The notes: a model not told the origin generated them from the letters alone. A DNA stretch of 64,000 bases from Mucilaginibacter auburnensis (GCF_002797815.1 NZ_PGFJ01000001.1:124001-188000); one strand, 5' to 3'; shown: positions 17,470 to 27,161, counted from the first letter of the stretch. A program made the numbers and translations.

Positions 17470-18459
17470 ATGAAAAAACTTATAGCATTAATATCAATAC
17501 TAACGCTAAGCATCAGCACCTATGCCCAGGATGTTGATAAACTGATAGAACAAAAAGACGTTGCCCGTATTATTCAAACCCTTGCAGCCGATGATATGCA
17601 GGGCCGTGGCACTTTTACACCGGGCATAGAAAAGGCTGCGCAATTTATTGAGGGCGAGTTTAAAAGCATTGGCTTAAAACCTTTAGAGGGATTGAATGGC
17701 TTTCGGCAAGTGGTTGATGTTAAAGCCCTGGGGCAATTACCTACCCGTGGTAACATGGCCGAAAAGTTAAACAACAACCCCTTATTTAATGTAGTGGGCG
17801 TATTACCCGGTAAAAGCAAACCCGATGAATACGTAATATTCTCTGCGCATTATGACCACTTGGGTGTAGTTAAGCCGGTAGAAGCCGACAGCATAGCCAA
17901 CGGCGCTGATGATGATGCCTCAGGCACAACTGCGGTTATCACTTTAGCTAAATACTTTAAAAAGCTGGACAACAACGCCCGCACTATAATTTTTGTAGCT
18001 TTTACTGCCGAAGAGATAGGCGGCTTTGGCGCACGATATTTCTCCAAAATGGTTAATCCGGATAAAACTGTAGCTATGTTTAATATTGAAATGATTGGCA
18101 AGCCATCAAAATTTGGTGAAAATTCTGCATTTATAACCGGCTTTGAACGTTCTGATTTTGGTACTATCCTACAAAAAAATCTGGAAGGCACAGCATTCAA
18201 GTTTCACCCGGATCCTTACCCTGAACAAAACCTGTTTTACCGCAGTGATAACGCCACACTGGCCCGTTTAGGCGTTCCGGCGCATACTATCTCAACAGAC
18301 CAGATTGATATTGATAAGCTTTACCACTCCGTTAAAGATGAATTCAACTCATTAGATGTAAAGAATATTACTGCTACCATTAAAGCCATTGCACTTAGCT
18401 CGCGCGGCATTATTGCCGGTGTAGAAACACCTACAAGGGTGGCTAAACTGGAGAGGTAG
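17470..18459 (+). CDS. M28-family metallopeptidase (aminopeptidase-like)
   Basis: This 329-residue protein has a signal peptide and a co-catalytic di-zinc M28 domain. The ligand motifs are AHYDHLG, NGADDDASGT, TAEEIGG and the late LYHSVKDE. M28 enzymes trim amino-terminal residues from peptides. It lies 6 bp after the M61 gene in the same operon. Substrate preference is not readable. Confidence 0.9.
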   Translation: MKKLIALISILTLSISTYAQDVDKLIEQKDVARIIQTLAADDMQGRGTFTPGIEKAAQFIEGEFKSIGLKPLEGLNGFRQVVDVKALGQLPTRGNMAEKLNNNPLFNVVGVLPGKSKPDEYVIFSAHYDHLGVVKPVEADSIANGADDDASGTTAVITLAKYFKKLDNNARTIIFVAFTAEEIGGFGARYFSKMVNPDKTVAMFNIEMIGKPSKFGENSAFITGFERSDFGTILQKNLEGTAFKFHPDPYPEQNLFYRSDNATLARLGVPAHTISTDQIDIDKLYHSVKDEFNSLDVKNITATIKAIALSSRGIIAGVETPTRVAKLER

Positions 18460-18587
18460 ACTTACTTATCTTTCCATTTTGAATGTTAATTTAATATTAA
18501 CTCAATATTATTTGCATGTTAATATAATAATATAACATTTCGGGATTTTCTGCGTAGGTTTAATATTACAATAAACTTTTACAGAAA

Positions 18588-19799
18588 ATGATCGCACGTG
18601 TTGGCAGGTTAATGGCATTGCTGCTGATCATTACTTTTCCCTCAGCATTTGGCCAAAGTAATGAAAAGCGGCTATGCTTTGAGTTTTACGAGGGAACCTT
18701 TAACAGCGAGGTTAGCTCCGCTTTTTTGCCTGAGGTGCCGCAGGTGTTATCCCAACAAACGGTAAAACAGTTTTACAATACGGCCAACGCATCCACCTAT
18801 CAACCGCTGGTTGACTCATTACTTGCATTCAAAAAACGCTATAAACTAAACGACTGGATCTATTATCAGCTGGTGCGTAAAACAGCGCAACAATTGAGCC
18901 CTAAAGCCGACAACTACGGTCGTTATACATTGTACAAATGGTTCTTGATGGCTAAATCCGGCTATGATGCCCGCTTGGCGCTTACCCAGGATAAAGTGAT
19001 TTTTTACGTATATAACCGTGAGGATGTAGAAAACCTGCCGTTTTTTATCGTTGATGGTCGCAAATATGTTTGCCTGAACTGGCATGACTATGCGCGCGCC
19101 AATCTGAATGATGATCCTGCCAAACCCGTAACGGTTGACATCCCCGACGCCAACCGGCCTTTCTCCTACAAAATAGATAAAATGCCCGAACTGCGCCCGT
19201 CTGATTATTTTGACAAGGAATTGCAATTCACTTACAAGCACAAAGCATATTACTTCAATGTGAAGCTAAGCAAACAGGTGGATGCCATTTTTAACAACTA
19301 CCCTGTTGTAGACTTTGCCAGCTATTTCAACATCCCCCTAACTAAAGAAACCTATGGCTCATTGATACCTACGCTTAAAGAAAACGTAAAAAAAATGAGC
19401 CAAAAAAAGGGAATAGACTACCTGATGCGCTTTACCCGTTACGCTTTCTTATACGAAAATGATGAGGAGAACTTCGGTTTTGAAAAACGACTATCGCCCG
19501 AGGAAACCCTATTTTCAAAATACAGCGACTGCGATGACCGTGCCGCTCTATTTTTTTATCTGGTTAAAGAAATTTACAATCTGCCCATGATAGCGCTGCT
19601 CTACCCTACTCACATAACCATTGGTGTGCAGTTTGATAAGCCAGTGGGTACGCCTGTAATGTACAAAGGTATAGCCTACTCTGTTTGCGAACCTACTCCG
19701 CAGAAGGAAGATCTGGGTATTGGGCAATTATCATCGGCATTAAAAAACGCGCCGTACCAGGTGGTTTACCAATACGAGCCAGGCAAAAGCGGCATGTAA
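18588..19799 (+). CDS. Secreted protein with transglutaminase-like C-terminal region
   Basis: This 403-residue protein has a signal peptide ending near FPSAFGQ. The C-terminal part holds KYSDCDDRAALFFYLVKE, then LYPTHITIGV. This looks like the Cys...His core of the transglutaminase/cysteine-protease superfamily, in which the Cys sits in a G/SxCxDrA context. The third catalytic residue was not identified. The N-terminal 250 residues match no family I know. It is a single gene with an AT-rich upstream region. Confidence 0.6.
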   Translation: MIARVGRLMALLLIITFPSAFGQSNEKRLCFEFYEGTFNSEVSSAFLPEVPQVLSQQTVKQFYNTANASTYQPLVDSLLAFKKRYKLNDWIYYQLVRKTAQQLSPKADNYGRYTLYKWFLMAKSGYDARLALTQDKVIFYVYNREDVENLPFFIVDGRKYVCLNWHDYARANLNDDPAKPVTVDIPDANRPFSYKIDKMPELRPSDYFDKELQFTYKHKAYYFNVKLSKQVDAIFNNYPVVDFASYFNIPLTKETYGSLIPTLKENVKKMSQKKGIDYLMRFTRYAFLYENDEENFGFEKRLSPEETLFSKYSDCDDRAALFFYLVKEIYNLPMIALLYPTHITIGVQFDKPVGTPVMYKGIAYSVCEPTPQKEDLGIGQLSSALKNAPYQVVYQYEPGKSGM

Positions 19800-19825
19800 C
19801 AGCCGACCCCATCAACGCAAATACC

Positions 19826-19833
19826 TATCTTTA
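19826..19833 (+). promoter_or_regulatory. -7-like promoter box (TATCTTTA)
   Basis: TATCTTTA is one base off the TAnnTTTG consensus and lies 22 bp before the ATG of the YdcF-like gene. The -33 element is not evident. Confidence 0.35.
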
Positions 19834-19855
19834 CGCCCAAAAGCTGTAGAGCCCG

Positions 19856-20605
19856 ATGTATTTTATCCTGTCGAAAGTATTGTTTTTTATACTGGTTCCT
19901 TTAAACTGGGTATTTGTACTTTTCATCATTGCCATTATTAAACGGCGTAAACCTGTTGGCCGCAGGTTTGCGTTTGCGGGGGTAATTGTGCTTTACGTTT
20001 TCACTATACCCCTTTTCTTTAAAGGCTTCGCACGGCTTTGGGATGTTGATTCCGCTACTTCAAAAAACAACAATAAAAAATACTCCTGCGTTATAGTTTT
20101 AGGCGGATTTGCCGGAAGCGACGCCGATGGTAATGGGCGATTTACCTGGGCCGCCGACAGGTTTATTACCGGCATGCAACAAGTTAAAACAGGCAAGGCC
20201 GCGCATATACTCATTTCCGGCGGCAATGGCAGCCTGATACCGGGTAAATTCAGGGAAGCGCGGTGGGCCAAACAGCAGTTAATGCAGTTAGGCCTTGCGG
20301 ATAGTTTGATACTCGCCGAAGAACGCTCCCGAAATACTTTAGAGAATGCGGAGTTTTCAAAAATAGTGTTAGACAGCAACCAACTAAAGCCGCCCTACTT
20401 GCTGGCAACATCGGCCTTCCACATGAGGCGTGCAAAAATGATATTCAACAAAAAAGGAATGGATGTGGTGCCAATATCATGCAGCTATCTTATAGGTAAC
20501 GATTCCTTTCACTTAACCGACCTGCTGCCACAGGCCGACGTAATTGGCCATTGGGACTTCTACACCAAGGAAGTAGTGGGATATTTGGTGAACTATTTTG
20601 GCTAA
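19856..20605 (+). CDS. YdcF/SanA-like (DUF218) family protein
   Basis: This 249-residue protein has two N-terminal membrane helices (about 5-60) and a DUF218 domain. Motifs are CVIVLGGFAGS, HILISGGNGS, SRNTLENAEF and LATSAFHMRRA. Family members such as YdcF and SanA are linked to envelope integrity and bind adenosyl cofactors in some cases. The active role here is unknown. It stands alone. Confidence 0.85.
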   Translation: MYFILSKVLFFILVPLNWVFVLFIIAIIKRRKPVGRRFAFAGVIVLYVFTIPLFFKGFARLWDVDSATSKNNNKKYSCVIVLGGFAGSDADGNGRFTWAADRFITGMQQVKTGKAAHILISGGNGSLIPGKFREARWAKQQLMQLGLADSLILAEERSRNTLENAEFSKIVLDSNQLKPPYLLATSAFHMRRAKMIFNKKGMDVVPISCSYLIGNDSFHLTDLLPQADVIGHWDFYTKEVVGYLVNYFG

Positions 20606-20695
20606 TGCATAGATCTGTTACGCTTTTTTTATATGATTTTCTAAAAAGCGGCGTTTCAATAAAACATTTTCTACTGAAAAACATTAAATAAGCTT

Positions 20696-21880
20696 ATGAG
20701 TACATTGTTGCACCGGGTCCGGTCAATTGATGCTTTTCGTGCCGTTACAATGTTCCTGATGATATTTGTGAATGATATTGACGGAATGCCCAACACCCCT
20801 GAATGGATTAAACATGCGCCCGAAAACGCCGATGCCTTAGGACTGGCCGACACTATATTTCCGGCATTTTTATTTATTGTAGGGCTCTCCATACCATTCG
20901 CCTTTAAAAACCGTCTGCATCAGGGTTATTACAAAATTCCGTGGCGCATTGCAACACGTGCTGCTGCCTTAATATTTATAGGCGTATACTTCACCAACGC
21001 CGAAACGTATGATGAAGCCGGATCATTACTTCCCCGCCCGGTATGGGAAAGTTTGGGTACCATCAGCATCTTCCTGATATTTTTAGATTACGACAATGAA
21101 AAGCCCGCCTGGCGCAAACACCTGCTGCGCGGTTTGGGAGTGGTGCTGCTCATCATTATGTCATGGGCGTATAAGAGCACCGATCCTGCTCACCCGTGGC
21201 TGCATTTTTCGTGGTGGGGCATATTGGGTTTAATAGGCTGGGCCTACCTTATCTGCGCGCTTATTTATTATTACTCCGACGGGCAATTGTGGATACAGGC
21301 GGCGGCATGGTTGTTCTTTATGTTTTTTAATATCGACTTCCATTTTGGCTGGTTTGACTTTTTGGCCCCGCTGCAAAACTATGTGTGGATTGCCGGCAAC
21401 GGTGCCATGCAGGCCTTTACCATGGCCGGTGTATTTGTAGCCGTGTTATACATGCGCCTTGCCGAACGCAATGAACTTAAGCTGCTGTGGATAGGTATGC
21501 TGCTGATGTCGGTAATACTGTTCAACCTTGGGTTTATTGTGCGCTACATAGCGGGCGGTATATCAAAAATACGCGACACACCTGCCTGGGTGTTGATCTG
21601 TACCGCTATAAGTCTGGTAGTTTATGCAGGATTTATTTTTATAGTTGATTTTAAAAAGAAATACCATTGGTTCAAAGTGATTGAGCCTGCAGGCATAGCA
21701 ACGTTTACCTGTTACATAGTGCCCGGCATATTTTACCCTATTTACGAAATGGCCGATATTGAATACCCCCAGCTACTTAGCCAGGGAACCGGCGGCATTA
21801 TTAAATGTATCATTTTCGCCTTTGCCATGATTTGGTTTACCGGCTTGCTGGATAAGGTGAATATCAGGTTGAAGATATAG
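20696..21880 (+). CDS. DUF5009/heparan-N-acetyltransferase-like membrane acyltransferase
   Basis: This 394-residue protein has about ten membrane helices. It opens with RVRSIDAFRAVTMFLMIFVN, the signature of the DUF5009/HGSNAT-like group related to acyltransferases, followed by LADTIFPAFLFIVGLSIPFA. Homologues transfer acetyl groups across membranes to sugars. The acceptor here is unknown; a cell-surface glycan is a guess from the family. Confidence 0.82.
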   Translation: MSTLLHRVRSIDAFRAVTMFLMIFVNDIDGMPNTPEWIKHAPENADALGLADTIFPAFLFIVGLSIPFAFKNRLHQGYYKIPWRIATRAAALIFIGVYFTNAETYDEAGSLLPRPVWESLGTISIFLIFLDYDNEKPAWRKHLLRGLGVVLLIIMSWAYKSTDPAHPWLHFSWWGILGLIGWAYLICALIYYYSDGQLWIQAAAWLFFMFFNIDFHFGWFDFLAPLQNYVWIAGNGAMQAFTMAGVFVAVLYMRLAERNELKLLWIGMLLMSVILFNLGFIVRYIAGGISKIRDTPAWVLICTAISLVVYAGFIFIVDFKKKYHWFKVIEPAGIATFTCYIVPGIFYPIYEMADIEYPQLLSQGTGGIIKCIIFAFAMIWFTGLLDKVNIRLKI

Positions 21881-21899
21881 GGTGTTTACCCTGCACTTA

Positions 21900-22046
21900 C
21901 CAACCTGTCTTTGCAAGCGATAGTGGTGGCAATCTCTGTGACAAGTCGCTGATAGATTGAATGATAATGCAACACGGGCTACTTGTCGCTTCGGCCTATC
22001 AAGTTCGGGATTGCTTCGTTCCTCGCAATGACGCGGTGGTTGTTGG
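21900..22046. repeat. Intergenic inverted-repeat element (TCATTGCGAGGAACGAAGCA type)
   Basis: Read on the minus strand, 22013-22036 contains CATTGCGAGGAACGAAGCAATC. This resembles a well-known family of dispersed intergenic repeats in Bacteroidota and other bacteria. Partial inverted copies are seen (GGCAATCTC on the left, GGGATTGC on the right; CCAACC and GGTTGTTGG at the ends). It separates convergent genes and encodes no protein. Confidence 0.6.
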
Positions 22047-22104
22047 ATGTAAACCGCTTAAGAGAAACGATATAAACTGCGGATGAAATGCTTCCTTTAT
22101 CATA

Positions 22105-23754
22105 TCAATTCAACAGCAGTTCGTCTATCTCCCTTTTCAGTGCATTGTCGTTAGGATGCTTTGCATTTTCGTCTTTAACAAACCCTCTTTTATCAATCAG
22201 CATGTATTGTGGGTAGCCCGAAATACGGAACTTTTCCGTCAAAACTGCTTCTTGAGAAGGAGAAAGTAAAAAATGCTCACCAAGTATTTTATGTTCAGCA
22301 ATAACCGACTTCCAAATGTTCTCCTTAGATTTAACCGCAAGGTATAAAATAGTTACACCTTTGTTTGAATAAGCCTTATAAAGCGCATTGGCATCGGGCA
22401 CAGCAGCAAGGCAAGGTTGACACCAGGTTCCCCAGAAATCAACTAAAATAACCTTTCCTCTGTATGGTTCAATAAGTTTGTTAAAAACGCTGTCGCTTGG
22501 CGTTACTGGGAGGAAGTTAATTTTGGAGCCTGCGCTTAATTGATAGTTTTTACGTTTCTCATCAGCAGTTTGCAACTCGGCCAAAAGTTCGTCGCGTAGG
22601 TAGCCTGTGCCGATTGAAGGAAGAAAAGTATCCAGACGACTTTTTATTAAATCGATGTCTTTTACGTCGTCAATCATTTGACAGATAAAACCTGATAATA
22701 AAACATCCCTTGCAAAGCCCTGAGTGTGGTTAACAAACAACCCGATCAACGCATCAAAGCTATAATCACCTATTTGAGTAGCTATAGCGTCCTCATTTAC
22801 TCCGTCGTTCGCTTCTAATATGTTTTTGATAAAAAGCACATCAAAAATGGAAGTTTTATCGGGACCTTTCTTTTGTACTTTTCCTAACCGCAATATCTGT
22901 TTCCCCGTGAGGTTCTTACCGGAAGATATTAAAAAGCCGGCTATTACAGACATAGGCATATTGGCCTTGTACTTTTCTAAAAAATAAATGTTTGAATAAG
23001 AACTTAGAAAGTCAAGATAGGCTGAAGAAAAAGCAGCTTCAGGGTTATCAAGGGCAAACCGATCAAAAAAATCAAAATACGTTTTGGGCAAAGGCTTATT
23101 GGCGGCGCCTATATTAGCTCCAGATGTATATTGAATAAGGTCGTTAGCGCATTCATATTCCAGCTCAAATTTGGCCCATTTTTTAAACAACTCGCTGGAG
23201 TGATTTTTTGCAGTAAAGTCGTTATAAAAATCTGTTTCTTGTTTTAATCTGTCAAAAATAAACTGTTTAAACTTCTCAGGTGTTCTCTTTTTGGTCTGGA
23301 AAAATTGCTGATATCTACCGTTCTTTCCTGGATATCGCTTCTCGCAGTAAGCTGAAAACGCATTTTGATAATCAACCAGTTCCCTGTTAATAGCCGGTCC
23401 TTTTGCAAATTTAATGGTTTTCAACAGAGCCGTTTGTTCAAACTCGGTTGTGATACTGTCACCCGGGCTAACCAACAATTTTATATTATCCCCATAACCG
23501 AAAACAACATCTTGTTTGTGATTTATGGACAATGTTTTGCTGAAAGTACCGTCGCCATTTATCTGCATAGCAATTATCCTGGGTTCGTCTTTTATAGAGC
23601 TATAAACCCATATTTCAAACGGTACCGTGTCACGGTCTGCTTGATAATCGCTGATTTTACCGCTGAGGTTTACAACATCTTTTTGAGCTTTTACCGAAAC
23701 AGGAAGCAAGGAGAAAAGCGCCAGATAGATATATAATAAGGGATGCCTTTTCAT
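22105..23754 (-). CDS. TlpA-like secreted thioredoxin-domain protein
   Basis: This 549-residue protein has a signal peptide, an N-terminal beta domain like those of Bacteroidota TlpA proteins (about 25-130) and a long helical middle. Its C-terminal thioredoxin domain begins near residue 405, with the active site WGTWCQPC in VDFWGTWCQPC. It should catalyse thiol-disulfide exchange in the periplasm. The long middle section is unusual for simple TlpA reductases. It is a single gene. Confidence 0.82.
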   Translation of the reverse strand: MKRHPLLYIYLALFSLLPVSVKAQKDVVNLSGKISDYQADRDTVPFEIWVYSSIKDEPRIIAMQINGDGTFSKTLSINHKQDVVFGYGDNIKLLVSPGDSITTEFEQTALLKTIKFAKGPAINRELVDYQNAFSAYCEKRYPGKNGRYQQFFQTKKRTPEKFKQFIFDRLKQETDFYNDFTAKNHSSELFKKWAKFELEYECANDLIQYTSGANIGAANKPLPKTYFDFFDRFALDNPEAAFSSAYLDFLSSYSNIYFLEKYKANMPMSVIAGFLISSGKNLTGKQILRLGKVQKKGPDKTSIFDVLFIKNILEANDGVNEDAIATQIGDYSFDALIGLFVNHTQGFARDVLLSGFICQMIDDVKDIDLIKSRLDTFLPSIGTGYLRDELLAELQTADEKRKNYQLSAGSKINFLPVTPSDSVFNKLIEPYRGKVILVDFWGTWCQPCLAAVPDANALYKAYSNKGVTILYLAVKSKENIWKSVIAEHKILGEHFLLSPSQEAVLTEKFRISGYPQYMLIDKRGFVKDENAKHPNDNALKREIDELLLN

Positions 23755-24131
23755 GGTTAATAAGGATAGGTATAGATTGGTTCAGGGTAGATTAAAATTA
23801 AGTTGATATAGGTTTAAAGCATGTGGAGAATCTGCAATAACACATCCATATCCACTCAGACTAAGGTAACAACAAGCTGCATAACGTCCAAATTACTGAG
23901 AATTAAAAATTTAGCTGTTGCATAGCTTGTCACTATAACAGCCCCGCTCACTGACTACCTAAAAGAGGCACCCCACGGTAGTCGCAGACCGCAAACATAT
24001 TCGTCCGAAGTCAGTGACATTCGGACAGCGGCAATAGGAGTAAGAGAACGCCCAGATTGTCGTTATTTTACCAAGGCATACCATTAGGCTTTACAGCTAT
24101 TACAGAAATTTCTGCCAAACAAACAATACGA
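23755..24131. other. Intergenic region with a compact inverted-repeat element
   Basis: 377 bases without a gene. At 23949-24026 there are nested inverted repeats: CACTGACT (23949-23956) with AGTCAGTG (24009-24016); GACTACC (23953-23959) with GGTAGTC (23977-23983); and GTCCGAA (24003-24009) with TTCGGAC (24020-24026). It may be a structured RNA or a small dispersed repeat. The rest shows nothing I can name. Confidence 0.45.
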
Positions 24132-25715
24132 TTACTCCACCTTCCCCTGGTCCATAGCGCCGTTGATTCTCCGCCATATATTAAGCGGATTGGCGTTTTG
24201 CAGTTCTTCGGGCAATAAAGCATCGGGCATATTTTGGTAAGCCACCGGCCTTGTAAAACGGAAGATGGCGGCGGTACCTACAGAGGTAGCGCGCGAATCG
24301 GAAGTGGCCGGGAACGGTCCGCCGTGTACCATGGCGCTGCTCACATCAACCCCGGTTGGGAAACCGTTGATGATGATGCGACCCACTTTCAGTTCCAATA
24401 TGTCAATCAGTTCGCGGTATGCTTCCAGATCGGCGGGGGTGCCGTGAATAGTAGCTGTAAGGTGACCATGCAGATTACGCGCAATATTGAATATCTCTTC
24501 TTTAGAATTAGCCTCTACTACAATGCTCTCCGGCCCGAAGATCTCTTCAGCCAAAGTAGCATCGGCCATAAAGGCTGTGCTATCTGTTTTAAATAAAACA
24601 GGCGCGCCAACGTTCAACCCTTCAGTAGTTTGCCCTTTTGAAATTACTTCTACCCCCGGGTGTGCTGCCCTGTGTTCCACACCGGTATTATAGGCATTGG
24701 CAATATTAGGCGCCAGCATAACGCCGCCCACGGTTTGCTGAAACTCCTGCTGTAATTTATTGGTAAAGCCTTCGCTTGCCTGCGATTTTTCATACAGCAA
24801 AATACCAGGGTTGGTACATAACTGCCCCACACTAACGCTTACTGATGATGCAAAGCCTTTGGCAAAGTTCTCCGCCTCGTTCTTGGCTATCTCAGGCAAA
24901 ACAAATACTGGGTTAGAGCTACCCATTTCGGCATAAACCGGGATGGGTTCATCGCGCCTAACAGCCATGTCATACAGCGCCTTGCCACCCTTGGTAGAGC
25001 CGGTAAAGCCAACAGCTTTAATGGCAGGATGCACCACTAAGGCCTGTGCTACGCTTAATCCGTTATCAAACAAATGCGAGAACACACCGTCAGGCACGCC
25101 GGTTTTTTGCGCCGCGCGTAAAATGGCTTGCGCCACCATGTGGCCCGTTGCAGGATGGGCAGGATGCGCCTTAACAATAACCGGGCAACCGGCCGCTAAT
25201 GCCGAAGCGGTGTCGCCACCCGCGGTTGAAAACGCAAAAGGAAAATTACTTGAACCAAACACCAGTACCGGACCTAAGCCAATGTGCATAAACCTAACAT
25301 CGGGTTTAGGGCGTGGAAGGCGTTCCGGCTCGGCGGTTTCAATGCGGGCATCCAGCCATGAACCTTCGCGCAGCAAATTGCCAAACATCTTTAACTGGTT
25401 GATGGTGCGGTTAAGCTCGATGGTAAGGTTCACCTTTAGCAATGCGGTTTCGGCCATGCAAATGGCTAAAAGTTCATCACTGATAGCGCTCATCTCTCCT
25501 GCTATTGCATCCAGGAAATCTGCTTTTTCAAAGCCCGACTTTTTTCTATATACTAAAAACGCTGATGCGGCTTTAGTAGCGGCCTCCTCAATTTCGGCAG
25601 GAGTTGCCGAACGGAAATCGGCGATCTTCTCGCCGGTAGCAGGGTTGGTTGACTGCCAAAGAACATCGCCCCCGGCCTTAAGTTCAAAACCTATGATCTG
25701 TTTTCCTTCAATCAT
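24132..25715 (-). CDS. 2,5-dioxovalerate (alpha-ketoglutaric semialdehyde) dehydrogenase
   Basis: This 527-residue aldehyde dehydrogenase is of the KGSADH subgroup, which oxidises 2,5-dioxovalerate to 2-oxoglutarate with NAD(P)+. Seen are SSNFPFAFS with the catalytic Asn near 157, the glycine motif VGFTGSTKGG, Glu about 263 in YAEMGSSNP and the nucleophile Cys about 300 in SVGQLCTNPG. It begins 54 bp after the FAH-family dehydratase gene. The pair makes the last two steps of a Weimberg-type route, in which 2-keto-3-deoxypentonate gives 2-oxoglutarate. Hydroxyproline degradation uses the same enzyme type but is less likely here. Confidence 0.88.
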   Translation of the reverse strand: MIEGKQIIGFELKAGGDVLWQSTNPATGEKIADFRSATPAEIEEAATKAASAFLVYRKKSGFEKADFLDAIAGEMSAISDELLAICMAETALLKVNLTIELNRTINQLKMFGNLLREGSWLDARIETAEPERLPRPKPDVRFMHIGLGPVLVFGSSNFPFAFSTAGGDTASALAAGCPVIVKAHPAHPATGHMVAQAILRAAQKTGVPDGVFSHLFDNGLSVAQALVVHPAIKAVGFTGSTKGGKALYDMAVRRDEPIPVYAEMGSSNPVFVLPEIAKNEAENFAKGFASSVSVSVGQLCTNPGILLYEKSQASEGFTNKLQQEFQQTVGGVMLAPNIANAYNTGVEHRAAHPGVEVISKGQTTEGLNVGAPVLFKTDSTAFMADATLAEEIFGPESIVVEANSKEEIFNIARNLHGHLTATIHGTPADLEAYRELIDILELKVGRIIINGFPTGVDVSSAMVHGGPFPATSDSRATSVGTAAIFRFTRPVAYQNMPDALLPEELQNANPLNIWRRINGAMDQGKVE

Positions 25716-25769
25716 AACATAATAACTTTAACGCCGGGGGCGAGTTTAAAATTTAATTCGCGTTTTTAT

Positions 25770-26609
25770 TTACGAAGTAACGGTATTGCTTAATGTACCT
25801 ATGCCTTCAATAGAGATGTTTACCACATCACCTACCTGTAAGCTAAATTCGTCAGCAGGGATAATACCCGTACCTGTCATCAGGAACACGCCGTATTTGA
25901 AGTCTAATTCTTTAAACAACCACTCAGCCAATTCGCTGTGTTTTCTTTTCATCTGGCTTATAGCGATAGACTCGGTGAAGGCAACTTCGCCACCTCTTTT
26001 AATTTCAAGGGTGATAGTAGCTTCAGGGTTGATTGGCTCTTCGCTTACAAAAATACAAGGACCAACGGCTGCAGAACCGGTGTATGATTTTGCTTGTGGC
26101 AAGTACAATGGGTTCTCGCCTTCAATGTCTCTTGATGACATATCGTTACCAATGGTGTAACCTTCAATGGTTCCGGCAGAGCACATAAATAACGTAAGCT
26201 CTGGCTCTGGTACGTTCCATTTAGAGTCTTTACGGATACGTACATCAGCACCGGTACCTACAGTACGGTATGCAGGGGCTTTGAAGAAAAGCTCTGGTCT
26301 GTCTGCATTGTAAACACGATCATAAAAAGTACCGCCGCCGGCATCTTTTGATTCTTCGATACGTGCAGTACGGCTACGGAAGTAAGTTACGCCCGATGCC
26401 CATACTTCCTGATTAGCTAATGGCGCTAAAACCTCACCGGTAATAGCATCAGCTAATGATGAATCAGCAGTTAAACTGCCAATTTCAGCAAGTACAGTGG
26501 CATATAAGCCTTGTCTGTTAATAAAAGTGTCCCAATTGGTTTCTGTTGAGAGAAAGTATTGCCCTTCGTTATCAATGACAATGCCGCGTTTAGTGTTGTA
26601 TATCTTCAC
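25770..26609 (-). CDS. FAH-family enzyme, probable 2-keto-3-deoxypentonate dehydratase
   Basis: This 279-residue protein belongs to the fumarylacetoacetate hydrolase superfamily. Likely metal ligands are Glu 135 and Glu 137 in NVPEPEL and Asp 156 in [20 protein letters not shown]. The sequence [19 protein letters not shown] followed by [17 protein letters not shown] resembles the Caulobacter 2-keto-3-deoxyxylonate dehydratase group, more than FAH itself. Its product would be 2,5-dioxovalerate, the substrate of the adjacent dehydrogenase. The assignment rests on motif memory and context. A different FAH activity is possible. Confidence 0.8.
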   Translation of the reverse strand: MKIYNTKRGIVIDNEGQYFLSTETNWDTFINRQGLYATVLAEIGSLTADSSLADAITGEVLAPLANQEVWASGVTYFRSRTARIEESKDAGGGTFYDRVYNADRPELFFKAPAYRTVGTGADVRIRKDSKWNVPEPELTLFMCSAGTIEGYTIGNDMSSRDIEGENPLYLPQAKSYTGSAAVGPCIFVSEEPINPEATITLEIKRGGEVAFTESIAISQMKRKHSELAEWLFKELDFKYGVFLMTGTGIIPADEFSLQVGDVVNISIEGIGTLSNTVTS

Positions 26610-26697
26610 TTGTAGGAGGTTTAATTTCGTTGGCGAATATAGGCATATTCACAACAAACCCAATAACACTCAGCGTAAAAACAATATTACAGCAGGC

Positions 26698-27069
26698 CTA
26701 AGCGGTAATTACACCGCTTATAATACGCTCCATATCTTCCAGGTCAAAAGGCTTGGCTATATAGGCTTCGGCTCCGGCTTTTTCTGCCAAAAGTTGTATA
26801 TCACTATTGGCAGAAAAATAAACAACCGGGATGTGTTTTAAAGCTGCATCATTTTTTAATGCCTGCGTGGCAACAATACCGCCTGTATCCGGTATCCAGT
26901 TATCCATTAGTATAACATCGGGTATTATACCGTTTACCTTTTCAATAATGTTGTTGCAATCGGTAAAAACGTGCACCTCCCAACCCTGCTCTTCCAACAC
27001 ATAGGTACATACACTTAAAATGTCCTCATCATCATCAAAAATAATGATCTTTTTACCGTTATCCGTCAT
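26698..27069 (-). CDS. Stand-alone response-regulator receiver domain
   Basis: This 123-residue CheY-like domain has the acidic pocket FDDDED near the N-terminus, phospho-acceptor Asp in VILMDNW and the conserved Lys in AKPFD. It has no output domain, so it must act through protein contacts or as a phosphate carrier. It is not next to a kinase gene. Confidence 0.9.
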   Translation of the reverse strand: MTDNGKKIIIFDDDEDILSVCTYVLEEQGWEVHVFTDCNNIIEKVNGIIPDVILMDNWIPDTGGIVATQALKNDAALKHIPVVYFSANSDIQLLAEKAGAEAYIAKPFDLEDMERIISGVITA

Positions 27070-27161
27070 TAAGATTATCCGTCTTTGTTAAAGTACTATT
27101 CGGGGGCGTGAAGCTATTAATAAGTACCAACAAAAGCAAATTTTTTATTTGGAATGGTGTA

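Noticed and set aside
21900..24026. The repeat elements as insertion sequences
   Set aside because: No transposase frame lies within or next to any of them, and they are 80-150 bases long, so they are at most non-autonomous repeats.
24943..25722. A 259-codon open frame opposite the dioxovalerate dehydrogenase gene
   Set aside because: It is fully antisense to a clear aldehyde dehydrogenase with all catalytic motifs, and its translation is rich in Ser, Pro and Ala with no recognisable domain.
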